Shown here: positions 43,380 through 51,469 of the stretch, in pieces | Layout of the letters: each line of letters begins with the position of its first letter | Position numbering within the stretch: the stretch's first letter is position 1 | DNA from: Gemmobacter lanyuensis | GTDB lineage: Bacteria; Pseudomonadota; Alphaproteobacteria; Rhodobacterales; Rhodobacteraceae | Reading direction: 5' to 3' | Assembly: GCF_014652355.1 (NCBI RefSeq) | Contig: NZ_BMYQ01000001.1 | Span: forward strand, 975,285 to 1,039,284 | DNA length: 64,000 bases | The notes under the pieces: generated by a model | What the model saw: only the letters and a program-made list of their open reading frames with translations | The model's database searches: none | Told to the model about the DNA's origin: nothing | Program-made: the position numbers and the translations under genes

Positions 43380-45263
43380 TCACATCTTCCGCGGTTTTGC
43401 AGGCCCCAAGGCGGCCTCGACCTCTTCCCGCAGGAACAGGCGGCCGAAATCCTGCCCTTCCGGCGCGAATACAGCCACCCCTGCCCGTTTCAGGTCCGCC
43501 CGAAGTTCCGGAATCGGTCGCCCTGTTTCGGCCGAGAGTGTGCGCATGGTCACGAACCGCCGATGAAAATCCGCAATATCTGCCGCCGTCATGACGGTGT
43601 TTTCGATCCCGGTTTTGGGATTTCGCATAACGGTAGCGCAGGTCTGCCCGGCGTCGATCAACGCGCGGAAGCGACCCTTGTCCTTGATGCCGACAGAAAT
43701 GCCGAAGGCGGTCGCGGTCATCGGCGTTTCCATGTCTGGACCGTCTGACGGGCGGACCAGCAGATCCAGCTGTGTAGTGCGAAGGCGCAGGTCCGAGAAT
43801 CCATCACCAACGGCACCGATCACAAGCTTCCCGTTCTGAACCGCGTCCAAAAGCGCGGCGATCGGTCGGCGGCACCGACGGCTTGCAGCCAAGAGAGGTT
43901 CCCAGCCCGCATCCGCTGTCGAAATCTGCTGGGCCCTCGCCATCAGATCGCCCAAGAGGTCCATCGCTTGGGTCAGGCTCCAGCGCAGATGGACCGCCAC
44001 GTTCTGCATACGCGGCGTCAGAAGCCCCTCGGACACAAGCCTTGCCAGTTCTGTTCGGCTCACACCGATCTCTCGCTGCAGGGTCTTCAAGCTGACCAAG
44101 GTGGGGATCTCCGCCAGCAAAGCGGCGTGGTCTTTGGCACTGAAAACCCGACGATTGGAAAACCGGGGATCGCCGGCGGTCAAAGCCCCAGCCTCGATCA
44201 GGAAGGGTTCCAGCAGTTCCTCGGTGACGCCGACTTCTTTTGCGGCGCTGTATAGAGAATGCAGTCGGCGTTCGGGTTGCACCTCCCCCAAAACGGTCTC
44301 GCCCGCAGCCACTGGCCAGACCGACAGAATGCAGTCGCGCAAGAGTTGCCGGAAAGGATCGAAGGCAGGATCATGGACGTAATCGGTCCGAAGTTTTGTG
44401 TGCAGTTGCCCGAAGACCGCTTTCGGCTCTTCGCGCTTTCCTCCCGAAGCCTCGACCAAAGCCATGAACGCCGCAGAAATCGCCGCTTCGCCCTGGCGGG
44501 CAACGGCAAACCCTGCCTGCTGCGCTGCCCGTAGCCTGTGAATGTCGCCCTGCCCCGGATCAGCCTGAAGGCGCAGAAGTTCCATCCCGAGCAAGCGGCA
44601 AAAGGCTGTTGCCGGATAAAGCCCGTGATTGGCCAACCACGTGTGATCTTCCCCGTCCTCCAGCCGACGATCCAGCCACAGGTCATATTCTGTGGGATCG
44701 CAAGCGGGGCGATCCATGGTTCCCGCCAGAAGAGCTGCCTCGATTTCCTTGAAACGAGCCGCAAAGTCGTATCGTGCGTATCGATTGTCCGCGGTCCAGA
44801 GTGGCACAAGAAGATGCCGGTGCTTCAGGCAAAGCGTCACCTCACGCAACTGCCAGTCGCCCCGCATTGCCATGGCTTCCACGGAAACTCCGGAATGCGC
44901 CGAAGCATCCTCGCGAAGACAAGTCGGGCAGCCCCGAAGAGTCGGATTGCGCAGGGCACGCGAAATGAAGACCTCGTCCCGAAGGCGCATCCTGGCATCA
45001 CCGATGGGCTCTCCCGACCAGGATTGCAGCGCCCCGATCCCTGCTGAGGTCAAACCGGCCCAATGGGCAAGACTGTCCAGAGCTTCCGGGTCGCCGTCCA
45101 GAAGACGCCGAAACGAAAACCCCATGTTCTGCGCGAACTCCACCACCGGGGTCCGGCGCATCGCCGCAAACCGCGACAGAAAAGATGGTACCGTCTCGCG
45201 CGGAACGGGATCTGGTCGGAGCGGGAACCGTGGGGTCAAAGGACTGAAGCTTCCTTTCTGCAT
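43380..45263 (-). CDS. tniQ: TniQ/TnsD-family transposition targeting protein
   Basis: 627 aa. The TniQ N-terminal domain is clear (VPRETVPSFLSRFAAMRRTPVVEFAQNMG), followed by a zinc site (GCPTCLRED ... TLCLKHRHLL). The long C-terminal half has several helix-turn-helix-like stretches (VSLKTLQREIGVSRTELARLVSEG), similar in size to TnsD-type target selectors. In Tn7-like elements TniQ/TnsD binds the target site and recruits the transposase. It is the only transposition gene at this side; the 204 bases between it and the tRNA hold no other gene. Several starts are possible (45278 TTG, 45263 ATG). Confidence 0.82.
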   Translation of the reverse strand: MQKGSFSPLTPRFPLRPDPVPRETVPSFLSRFAAMRRTPVVEFAQNMGFSFRRLLDGDPEALDSLAHWAGLTSAGIGALQSWSGEPIGDARMRLRDEVFISRALRNPTLRGCPTCLREDASAHSGVSVEAMAMRGDWQLREVTLCLKHRHLLVPLWTADNRYARYDFAARFKEIEAALLAGTMDRPACDPTEYDLWLDRRLEDGEDHTWLANHGLYPATAFCRLLGMELLRLQADPGQGDIHRLRAAQQAGFAVARQGEAAISAAFMALVEASGGKREEPKAVFGQLHTKLRTDYVHDPAFDPFRQLLRDCILSVWPVAAGETVLGEVQPERRLHSLYSAAKEVGVTEELLEPFLIEAGALTAGDPRFSNRRVFSAKDHAALLAEIPTLVSLKTLQREIGVSRTELARLVSEGLLTPRMQNVAVHLRWSLTQAMDLLGDLMARAQQISTADAGWEPLLAASRRCRRPIAALLDAVQNGKLVIGAVGDGFSDLRLRTTQLDLLVRPSDGPDMETPMTATAFGISVGIKDKGRFRALIDAGQTCATVMRNPKTGIENTVMTAADIADFHRRFVTMRTLSAETGRPIPELRADLKRAGVAVFAPEGQDFGRLFLREEVEAALGPAKPRKM

Positions 45264-45473
45264 CGATGGTTGGGCCAACGGTCAACACAAGGAATGTACC
45301 GCGCAAGGAACACTGTCCAGATCGCAAGAGCGCTTGTCGGGAGGGCCGGAGACGCGCTCGGCCCAAAGCTGCCGGTCGAACCCGGTGCGGCGACGGTCTA
45401 GTTCACGCGCCCCCAAGACGTTCGTCCACGCACGCATACGGGCCCACGACCAAGGCCCTGTCGCTTGTTCGTT

Positions 45474-45920
45474 TTAAGTCGCGCGCTCGTCTTTGGATGA
45501 ACCCATCACGATATAGGACGTGATTGCATTGACATGGGATTGAGTGCCCAAGACCTCCGTGTGGAAGCGCTTGTATTCCGAGAGATCGGCACTCTCTACG
45601 CGGAGGAGATACTCGAACGCCCCTGCTATGTTGTGGCATTCGACGACTTCTGGCGCGACTGCCATAGCGCGCTCGAAGCCTTCCTGTGCTGCCTTGGTAT
45701 GAGAGGACAGTCCGACCATGACATAGGCGGTGAATCCGCGCCCCATGCGCTCGGGATTGGTCACGACCCTGTAGCCGCGGATCACACCGGTTCGCTCCAG
45801 TTCCTGAACGCGTCTTAAGCAGGCCGAGGGAGACAGGCTAACACGTTCAGCCAGAGCGACGTTGCTTATCCGCCCATCACGTCGTAGTTCGCGCAATATT
45901 TTCTGGTCTATAGCATCCAT
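45474..45920 (-). CDS. Lrp/AsnC-family transcriptional regulator
   Basis: 148 aa. N-terminal HTH (MDAIDQKILRELRRDGRISNVALAERVSLSPSACLRRVQELE) and C-terminal RAM ligand-binding domain (AYVMVGLSSHTKAAQEGFERAM). Such regulators respond to amino acids and often control a divergent exporter or catabolic gene. Here the divergent side (45921-46192) holds only a short unrecognisable reading frame, so the partner gene may have been lost. Confidence 0.9.
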   Translation of the reverse strand: MDAIDQKILRELRRDGRISNVALAERVSLSPSACLRRVQELERTGVIRGYRVVTNPERMGRGFTAYVMVGLSSHTKAAQEGFERAMAVAPEVVECHNIAGAFEYLLRVESADLSEYKRFHTEVLGTQSHVNAITSYIVMGSSKDERAT

Positions 45921-46192
45921 GAGACGTCAATCGTTGTGCAATCATGTTCAGTAATATAATATTAGATCACATTTTGCGACCTCTTCACACTATTATTGCG
46001 CGCAGGCAATGTAAGAGCACACTTCATGACACTAGCTATCCTGGGCAGCATCACCAGCGTCATCATGATGCCGCGCATTGGGTTGACTGCCTGTCGAAAG
46101 GTGCCTTTGAGCATCCCCTCGAGACGCTCGGCCAACGATGCCTGTGTGGCTAGACTGGTCCCTCTGCCCGAACTCTGAGCTTCAAGGTCATC

Positions 46193-46831
46193 TCAGCGTG
46201 CGGCCTGACGCGCGACAACAGCCAGTGCGAATTCCACGAGATAGTCGTTTAGCGCACGTGATGCCTCGATGGCTGTAACAGCGTTGCCGTCTGCGATGGC
46301 GGTGAGGATCGCTCGATGCAGGTCGCGCCCTCGTTCAATGTCACCAAGTTCCTCGCGCGCGTGGACAATCCAGAACCGGCGCGACAGTCCCTGCAAAGGC
46401 AGCATCAACGACCCCAGGTACCGGTTCCCTGCTGCATCGAGGATCAGGGCATGCGTTTCGCGGATGGTATCGGTGTATTCCTGCAGCGTGAACCGGCCTT
46501 CCAGTCGCGCCGCCAGGCTGCGCATGGCTGTTTGCTGTGCCTTGCTTGCGCGCTTGGAGGCCAGGTCCACCGCAAGAACCTCGACGGCGCGTCGGACTTC
46601 AAGGCGACTGATCTGATCCTCGACAGTGATAGCAGGGATCTCGATGCCACGACTGGCATGGACGCGAATCATGTAACTGGGCGCCAAACGCTGGATCGCC
46701 TCACGAATCGGCGTGCGACCCAAGCCCATCATTTCAACGATGGTCCGTTCGGACACCATAGACCCGGGGGCAAGTTCACCGCGTTCGATCATGCTCTGCA
46801 GCATGGCAACCGCCTGCTCTGTCTTGTTCAT
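46193..46831 (-). CDS. GntR-family regulator (FadR/FCD subfamily)
   Basis: 212 aa. N-terminal winged helix (GELAPGSMVSERTIVEMMGLGRTPIREAIQRL) and C-terminal all-helical FCD ligand-binding domain (residues about 75-205). Such regulators repress catabolic genes until a carboxylate inducer binds. ATG 46831 has GGAGACGG upstream. It is divergent from a flavin reductase and separated from it by a 16-bp perfect palindrome, its likely operator. Confidence 0.9.
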   Translation of the reverse strand: MNKTEQAVAMLQSMIERGELAPGSMVSERTIVEMMGLGRTPIREAIQRLAPSYMIRVHASRGIEIPAITVEDQISRLEVRRAVEVLAVDLASKRASKAQQTAMRSLAARLEGRFTLQEYTDTIRETHALILDAAGNRYLGSLMLPLQGLSRRFWIVHAREELGDIERGRDLHRAILTAIADGNAVTAIEASRALNDYLVEFALAVVARQAAR

Positions 46832-46892
46832 TTCCGTCTCCAACCCGGATGCGACCTGCCACGCCGCTCTATATCAAGGCCGATTGACACAC

Positions 46893-46908
46893 GACCGATA
46901 TATCGGTC
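46893..46908. promoter_or_regulatory. GntR operator palindrome
   Basis: GACCGATATATCGGTC is perfectly self-complementary. A TTGACA hexamer (46884-46889) lies just left and TATATT (46910-46915) just right, so the operator sits between the promoter elements of the rightward flavin reductase gene. The 20-base spacing of these hexamers is wider than normal. Confidence 0.75.
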
Positions 46909-46949
46909 ATATATTAAAGACCGAAAGTAAGGTCGAGAGGGACGTCGAC

Positions 46950-47609
46950 ATGAAGTACTCGCCTGGCACAGAACGTTGTCCGTTGCCGTTCTCGCCGTTC
47001 AAAAGCTGCACTGTGCCTCGCCCCATCGGCTGGCTGTCCAGCAGAAGTGCTGCCGGAGTGGAGAACATCGCGCCCTACAGCCAATGGCAGAACCTGACCT
47101 TTGATCCGCCGATGGTGATGTTCGCGGCCAATCGCTACCCGGACGGGCGGCGCAAGGACACGGTGCTGAATGCTGAGGAAACCGGTTGGTTCGTCTGGAA
47201 CATGGCGACGTTCGCGCTGCGCGAGGCTGTAAACATCAGCGCCATGGCTCTGCCGCCCGAGGAAAGCGAGTTCGATCGCATCAACGTCACTCGCGTCTAC
47301 TCCGACAACGGTGCCGTGCCGATGGTGCTGGAAAGTCCGTGCAAGTTTGAATGCCGGTACTTGAGCACGCACACCATGCGCGGGCATTCGAGCATGGGCA
47401 CCGTCGACGTCGTCTTTGCTCAGGTTGAAACGATCCACATCGACGACCGTGTCATCCTGCCCGATGGTCGGTTGGACATTGCCGCGATCGAGCCGATCGC
47501 TCGTATGGGCTATTTCGATTACACCGTGGTCCGTGAGACCTTCGAGATGCGCGTGCCGGGGTCGGATGTCGATGCCCGCGCCGGGCTGGAAGGTCGCGCC
47601 GGATTCTGA
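46950..47609 (+). CDS. Flavin reductase-like protein (split-barrel FMN binding)
   Basis: 219 aa. Pattern of the DIM6/NTAB flavin reductase family: FKSCTVPRPIGWLSSRSAAGVENIAPYSQWQNLTFDPPMVMFA, then NAEETGWFVWNMATFALREAVNIS. It probably binds FMN and supplies reduced flavin, or acts on its own as an ester-cleaving homologue. It is under the GntR operator and followed by a truncated substrate-binding-protein gene, suggesting remains of a catabolic operon. Confidence 0.85.
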   Translation: MKYSPGTERCPLPFSPFKSCTVPRPIGWLSSRSAAGVENIAPYSQWQNLTFDPPMVMFAANRYPDGRRKDTVLNAEETGWFVWNMATFALREAVNISAMALPPEESEFDRINVTRVYSDNGAVPMVLESPCKFECRYLSTHTMRGHSSMGTVDVVFAQVETIHIDDRVILPDGRLDIAAIEPIARMGYFDYTVVRETFEMRVPGSDVDARAGLEGRAGF

Positions 47610-47705
47610 CCGGCCGCCGTTCTCCCCGACCACTTCCACAGTTGTCACAAGACCCGCCTCGCAGGACGCAGCAAGGCGGACATCCCAACACAGGAGGATT
47701 CCCAA

Positions 47706-48050
47706 ATTACCCAAGGTGATCGCCGGCCCGGTTTCGCACTCTCGCGCCGGTCAGTACTGGCCGGTATCGGTGCGGCTTCTGCCATGGCTGGAGTTGGCCT
47801 TCCGCTGCGGGCGCAAACGTTGACGCCGGTTCGGGTGACCACGGCATTGCGGCTCGCCAACTACACCCCCGCCTACACTGCCTTGCGAGAAGGCATTTTC
47901 GCCAAGCACGGGCTCGAGGTCGAGATCGCCGCCGCCAGTTCCGTGGCTGAGCCGATCTCGATCCTCAATGCCGGGCGCGCGGAGTTCGCGATGACGGGCA
48001 CCGGCATGGCCGTCAACTCTGCCATCGAAGGGGCGGATGGCCCGCCGCAA
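47706..48050 (+). pseudogene. Truncated Tat-exported substrate-binding protein (NMT1/SsuA type)
   Basis: The reading frame begins with a twin-arginine signal (LSRRSVLAGIGAASAMAG). It continues as the first lobe of an ABC-transporter periplasmic binding protein (LANYTPAYTALREGIFAKHGLEVEI ... SILNAGRAEFAMTGTGMAVN). Similarity stops near 48040, and the frame then runs on as unrelated sequence. No ATG is in frame ahead of the signal; a strong AGGAGG site (47692-47697) points instead to ATT at 47706, perhaps a mutated ATG. Confidence 0.72.
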
Positions 48051-48174
48051 ACAGCCTGGGCTGTAGCGTTGGGTCGGAAAAAGCCTCTGCTCCGAGAACA
48101 AGCCTGCCCAAATCTCAAAAATTCTTGGGCCGCAAATCAAAGTGGGCGGCCAACCAGAGGATGCGACAGCCCGA

Positions 48175-48537
48175 TCAGCAGTAGACGCCGTATTCAATTC
48201 GAACCAGATAGTCGCGCAAGGCAAGGCATCCCTCCGGGGTCATCATCAGTTCAAGCGGCATCTTGCGGTCGAGACCGATAGCTTTCCTCGTCATCCAAGC
48301 GTCGGCTGCTGCCGTTGATCCCAGGACTTTGGCTGCCTGAGACAGGATTGCTGAAACTTGTTCGGCGCGCTTGCTCTGTTCCAACGTCAAGGTCGCGCTC
48401 GGATCCTTCGCGACTTGGGCTTTCAAGGTCCTCTCGCTGGTCCCAACGATTTGCCGCAAGAGACCTATGGTTCGCAGGGACGGGAAGGTAGAAAGCAGCT
48501 CAAGAAGGGATACAGCCGTTCCCGTCTGTGTTTGCAT
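48175..48537 (-). CDS. ParS/MbcA/Xre-type antitoxin, apparently without its toxin
   Basis: 120 aa. HTH-like N-terminal half (TFPSLRTIGLLRQIVGTSERTLKAQV) and a C-terminal DUF2384/ParS toxin-binding domain (KVLGSTAAADAWMTRKAIGLDRKMPLELMMTPEGCLALRDYLVRIEYGVYC). The usual partner is a RES-domain toxin encoded directly downstream, but the downstream 120 bases show no RES start, so the toxin gene appears to have been deleted where the binding-protein gene was also cut. Confidence 0.78.
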   Translation of the reverse strand: MQTQTGTAVSLLELLSTFPSLRTIGLLRQIVGTSERTLKAQVAKDPSATLTLEQSKRAEQVSAILSQAAKVLGSTAAADAWMTRKAIGLDRKMPLELMMTPEGCLALRDYLVRIEYGVYC

Positions 48538-48737
48538 GATGCAGCGGACTCCAAACCTTGAATGCAGCCTCGGCCAAATTCATCTGTCACGCAAGTCCGA
48601 GCATAGAGTGCCGCGCAGGGTCTCACCAGCATTGTCCCGGTCGAACCGGGCGGAAAGCAGGCATTGGTGTTGCTTTGCATGTCGATGCACATCAGAAAAG
48701 CAGACCTTTGTAAAACAAGGCTGTGCAAGCACCTTTA

Positions 48738-49742
48738 TCAAGCGACCCCGGCACGAAGGAGCATCCCGAACAGGTCACGGGGGCCATCCGGGTCTGCAAG
48801 AAGGTCGAGATGATCGAAGTGCGGGTGGTCTTTCAGCAAGTGCTGCACATAGCGCAGCGCGCTGAAATCTTCGGTCGCAAAGCCCACACTGTCAAACAGC
48901 GTGATCTGCGCGTCGGAGGTCCGACCGGGTACCGCTCCTGTCAGCACCTGCCAGAATTCCGTCACCGGATGGTCGGCTGCAAGCTGCTGGATCTCGCCCT
49001 CGATCCGCGTCTGCGGCGGGTATTCGACAAAGATCCGGGCGCGGGTCACGGCATTGATGTGCACACCTTCGCCCACCATGTTGTCGGTCAGGATGGTGGC
49101 GTTCGTCTTGTCTGCAGTGACCGTGGTGATAATGCCTGCCCCCATCACCGCCTCTTGCGCGCTGTAGCACGAGATCACCTTCAGCCCGCGGCCGGCCAGG
49201 TTCGCGGCGCAGCGTCGGGTGGCCGAGGGGTCGATGTCGTGAAGCCGCACCTCGTTAATGCCGCAGATCGCCTTGAAGGCCAACGCCTGAAACTCTGACT
49301 GCGCGCCATTGCCAATCAGAGCCATGACACGAACGTGTTTGGGCATCAGATGGCGCGCAACTAGGGCCGAGGTGGCGGCGGTGCGCAAGGCGGTGAGGAT
49401 GGTCATTTCCGTCATCAGCACCGGATAGCCGGTTGCCACATCCGATAGCACGCCAAAGGCTGTCACGGTCTGCAGGCCGTCGCGGGTGTTCTTCGGATGG
49501 CCGTTCACATATTTGAAGCCGTAGGCAATGCCATCCGAGGTCGGCATCAACTCGATCACCCCGTCGCGCGAATGGGCGGCGACGCGAGGTGTCTTGTCGA
49601 ACAGCGGCCAGCGCCGGAAATCCTCGGCGATCTTCTCGGAAAGCTCGGTCATGAACCGTTCTACCCCGACCTCGCGGACAAGGTTCATCATGTTCTCTAC
49701 GCTGATGAACGGCACCGTGTTCAGCGCGGGCGGTTGGATCAT
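48738..49742 (-). CDS. Ornithine cyclodeaminase / mu-crystallin family enzyme
   Basis: 334 aa. Rossmann NAD-binding region (VRVMALIGNGAQSEFQALAF) and family motifs: EKIAEDFRRWPLFDKTPRVAAHS, GYPVLMTEMTILTALRTAATSA, VEYPPQTRIEGEIQQL. Members convert ornithine to proline or reduce cyclic imines and related amino acids. It is last in the importer operon, 30 bases after the permease gene, so it likely acts on the imported compound. ATG 49742 fits the AGGGG ribosome site better than the ATG at 49748. Confidence 0.88.
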   Translation of the reverse strand: MIQPPALNTVPFISVENMMNLVREVGVERFMTELSEKIAEDFRRWPLFDKTPRVAAHSRDGVIELMPTSDGIAYGFKYVNGHPKNTRDGLQTVTAFGVLSDVATGYPVLMTEMTILTALRTAATSALVARHLMPKHVRVMALIGNGAQSEFQALAFKAICGINEVRLHDIDPSATRRCAANLAGRGLKVISCYSAQEAVMGAGIITTVTADKTNATILTDNMVGEGVHINAVTRARIFVEYPPQTRIEGEIQQLAADHPVTEFWQVLTGAVPGRTSDAQITLFDSVGFATEDFSALRYVQHLLKDHPHFDHLDLLADPDGPRDLFGMLLRAGVA

Positions 49743-49771
49743 GGTCATTCCCCTGAAAGTTGACTGGGTGG

Positions 49772-50659
49772 TCAGAGCTTGACAAGCGTCTTGCGCGCCA
49801 GAAGCCCTTGCGGGCGGAACAGCAGCACCGTGATCACCAGAAGGATGGCGAACGCGTCGCGATAGGGCAGCAGGCTTTCGGGCAGATAGGCTTGCAAGAT
49901 CACTTCGATAAAGCCCAAGAGGAACCCGCCGGCCACCGCGCCCGACAGGCTGCCCAAGCCGCCGATGATGGCCGCTATGAAAGCTTTCAACACCGGAAGC
50001 GCCCCCATCAGCGGATCGACGCTGCCGCGTTGGGCGACCCAAAGCACACCGGCAACCCCTGCCAAGAGGCCCGAGATGGCAAATGCCGTTGCCACGACCG
50101 AATTCGCGCGGAGGCCCATCAGGCGAAGCACGGCAAAATCCTCGGCCGCTGCGCGCATGGCCCGCCCCGCCATGGTGCGATGCAAAAACAGGTTCAGCCC
50201 CAAAAGCATCGCAAGCGTGACGATAATGGAAATCAGCTGGATCATGCCCAGATGCAATGGCCCGATTGTCACCACCCCCGATAGCGAGGCAGGAATGGCA
50301 ACCGGAATCGGACGAGCCGAAATCAGGTTCTGAAAGAGCACGCGCAAAATGGCGCTGACGGCAAAACTGGTCAGCAAAAGCGTCGTCCCCGAGGCCCCTC
50401 GCACTGGGCGAAAGGCGACCCGCTCCATCAAGAAGGCCGCCGTCATTGCCACTGCAAGGCCCGCTATCACCGCAAGGGGAAACGGCAGGCCCCAGATCAG
50501 CGCGAAACACACGGCATAGCCCGTCACGGTCATCAACTCGCCATGGGCAAAGTTGATAAGGCCGATGATGGAAAACACCACCGCAAGCCCCAATGCCAAA
50601 AGCGCATAGGTACCGCCAAGGCTGAGGGCGTTCAGAAGTTGTTGCAGGAAAATGTCCAT
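49772..50659 (-). CDS. livH: Branched-chain-type ABC transporter permease (LivH)
   Basis: 295 aa with about eight membrane helices. LivH signatures: LLNALSLGGTYALLALGLAVVFSIIGLINFAHGELM and AIIGGLGSLSGAVAGGFLLG. It forms the inner-membrane channel with the LivM half of the fused protein at 52660. An AAGGAACC site supports ATG 50659. Gene order LivM-LivG fusion, LivJ, LivF, LivH is a single leftward operon. Confidence 0.92.
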   Translation of the reverse strand: MDIFLQQLLNALSLGGTYALLALGLAVVFSIIGLINFAHGELMTVTGYAVCFALIWGLPFPLAVIAGLAVAMTAAFLMERVAFRPVRGASGTTLLLTSFAVSAILRVLFQNLISARPIPVAIPASLSGVVTIGPLHLGMIQLISIIVTLAMLLGLNLFLHRTMAGRAMRAAAEDFAVLRLMGLRANSVVATAFAISGLLAGVAGVLWVAQRGSVDPLMGALPVLKAFIAAIIGGLGSLSGAVAGGFLLGFIEVILQAYLPESLLPYRDAFAILLVITVLLFRPQGLLARKTLVKL

Positions 50660-50675
50660 CGCGGGTTCCTTGACC

Positions 50676-51401
50676 TCATGCGCCCAGATAGGCGTCTTGG
50701 ATTTCGGGAGAGGATCGCAAGGCCTCGGCGCTGCCCTGAAGTTCAATCCGGCCATTGGCCAGCACATAGCCCCGGTCGGCGATTTCCAGCGATTGCGCCA
50801 CGTTCTGTTCGACCAGAAGGATCGTCAGACCGCGATCGCGGAGGTTGCCGATCAAGTCAAAAATGCGGTCTACGACTTGTGGCGCAAGGCCCAGAGAGGG
50901 TTCGTCCAGAAGCAACAGATCAGGTGAAGACATCAGCGCCCGCCCGATGGCCAGCATCTGCTGTTCGCCCCCCGACAGCGACCCGGCCTTTTGATGCAGC
51001 CGTTCGGCCAAAATGGGGAACCGTTCCAGCATGTCAGCCTTCACTTGGGCCGGATTGCCGCGCGCAGCGTGTTTGGCTCCGCCCAGCATCAGGTTTTCCT
51101 CGACCGTCAGAGAGGAAAACACCCGCCGACCTTCGGGAACCAGCGTCATGCCGCGCCGCACGATGGTTTCTGGCGGCAGGCCCGTCAGGTCGGTGCCCGC
51201 AAATTCCATCCGTTTGGCCTTGCGCGGGGCCAGTCCCACCAACGCGTTCAGTGTCGAACTTTTGCCTGCCCCGTTCGCGCCCAAAAGGGTAACGATCTCG
51301 CCGCGTCTCACTGTAAGGTCGATCCCACGCACCGCCTCGACTGCGCCATAGCTGACGGTCAGGCCCTCAATGGACAAAAGGGGGTTATCTGGCATGGTCA
51401 T
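50676..51401 (-). CDS. livF: Branched-chain-type ABC transporter ATPase (LivF)
   Basis: 241 aa. Walker A LLGANGAGKSS, Q-loop-type SSLTVEENLMLGG, signature SLSGGEQQMLAIGRALMSSP, Walker B LLLLDEPSLGLAPQ, H-loop LLVEQN. All catalytic elements are intact. It pairs with the LivG domain of the fusion protein. It lies 68 bases downstream of the binding-protein gene. Confidence 0.93.
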   Translation of the reverse strand: MTMPDNPLLSIEGLTVSYGAVEAVRGIDLTVRRGEIVTLLGANGAGKSSTLNALVGLAPRKAKRMEFAGTDLTGLPPETIVRRGMTLVPEGRRVFSSLTVEENLMLGGAKHAARGNPAQVKADMLERFPILAERLHQKAGSLSGGEQQMLAIGRALMSSPDLLLLDEPSLGLAPQVVDRIFDLIGNLRDRGLTILLVEQNVAQSLEIADRGYVLANGRIELQGSAEALRSSPEIQDAYLGA

Positions 51402-51469
51402 GGTTGTCCTGTTGCATGGCTGATGCGAAGGGTTCGGCCCAGCATGACGCCGGGCCGCAAGGATTGCTC

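Noticed and set aside
45996..46178. A short hydrophobic frame divergent from the Lrp-type regulator as a remnant of an exporter
   Set aside because: The 60 residues do not match the LysE/RhtB pattern and there is no ribosome site. It is treated as noncoding.
48051..48174. RES toxin start downstream of the antitoxin
   Set aside because: The three minus-strand frames after the antitoxin stop show no RES-like N-terminus and soon enter the antisense of the binding-protein fragment.
49743..50510. N-terminal extension of the ornithine cyclodeaminase frame
   Set aside because: The extension overlaps the LivH gene in another frame and is not similar to any domain; a good ribosome site exists at the shorter start.
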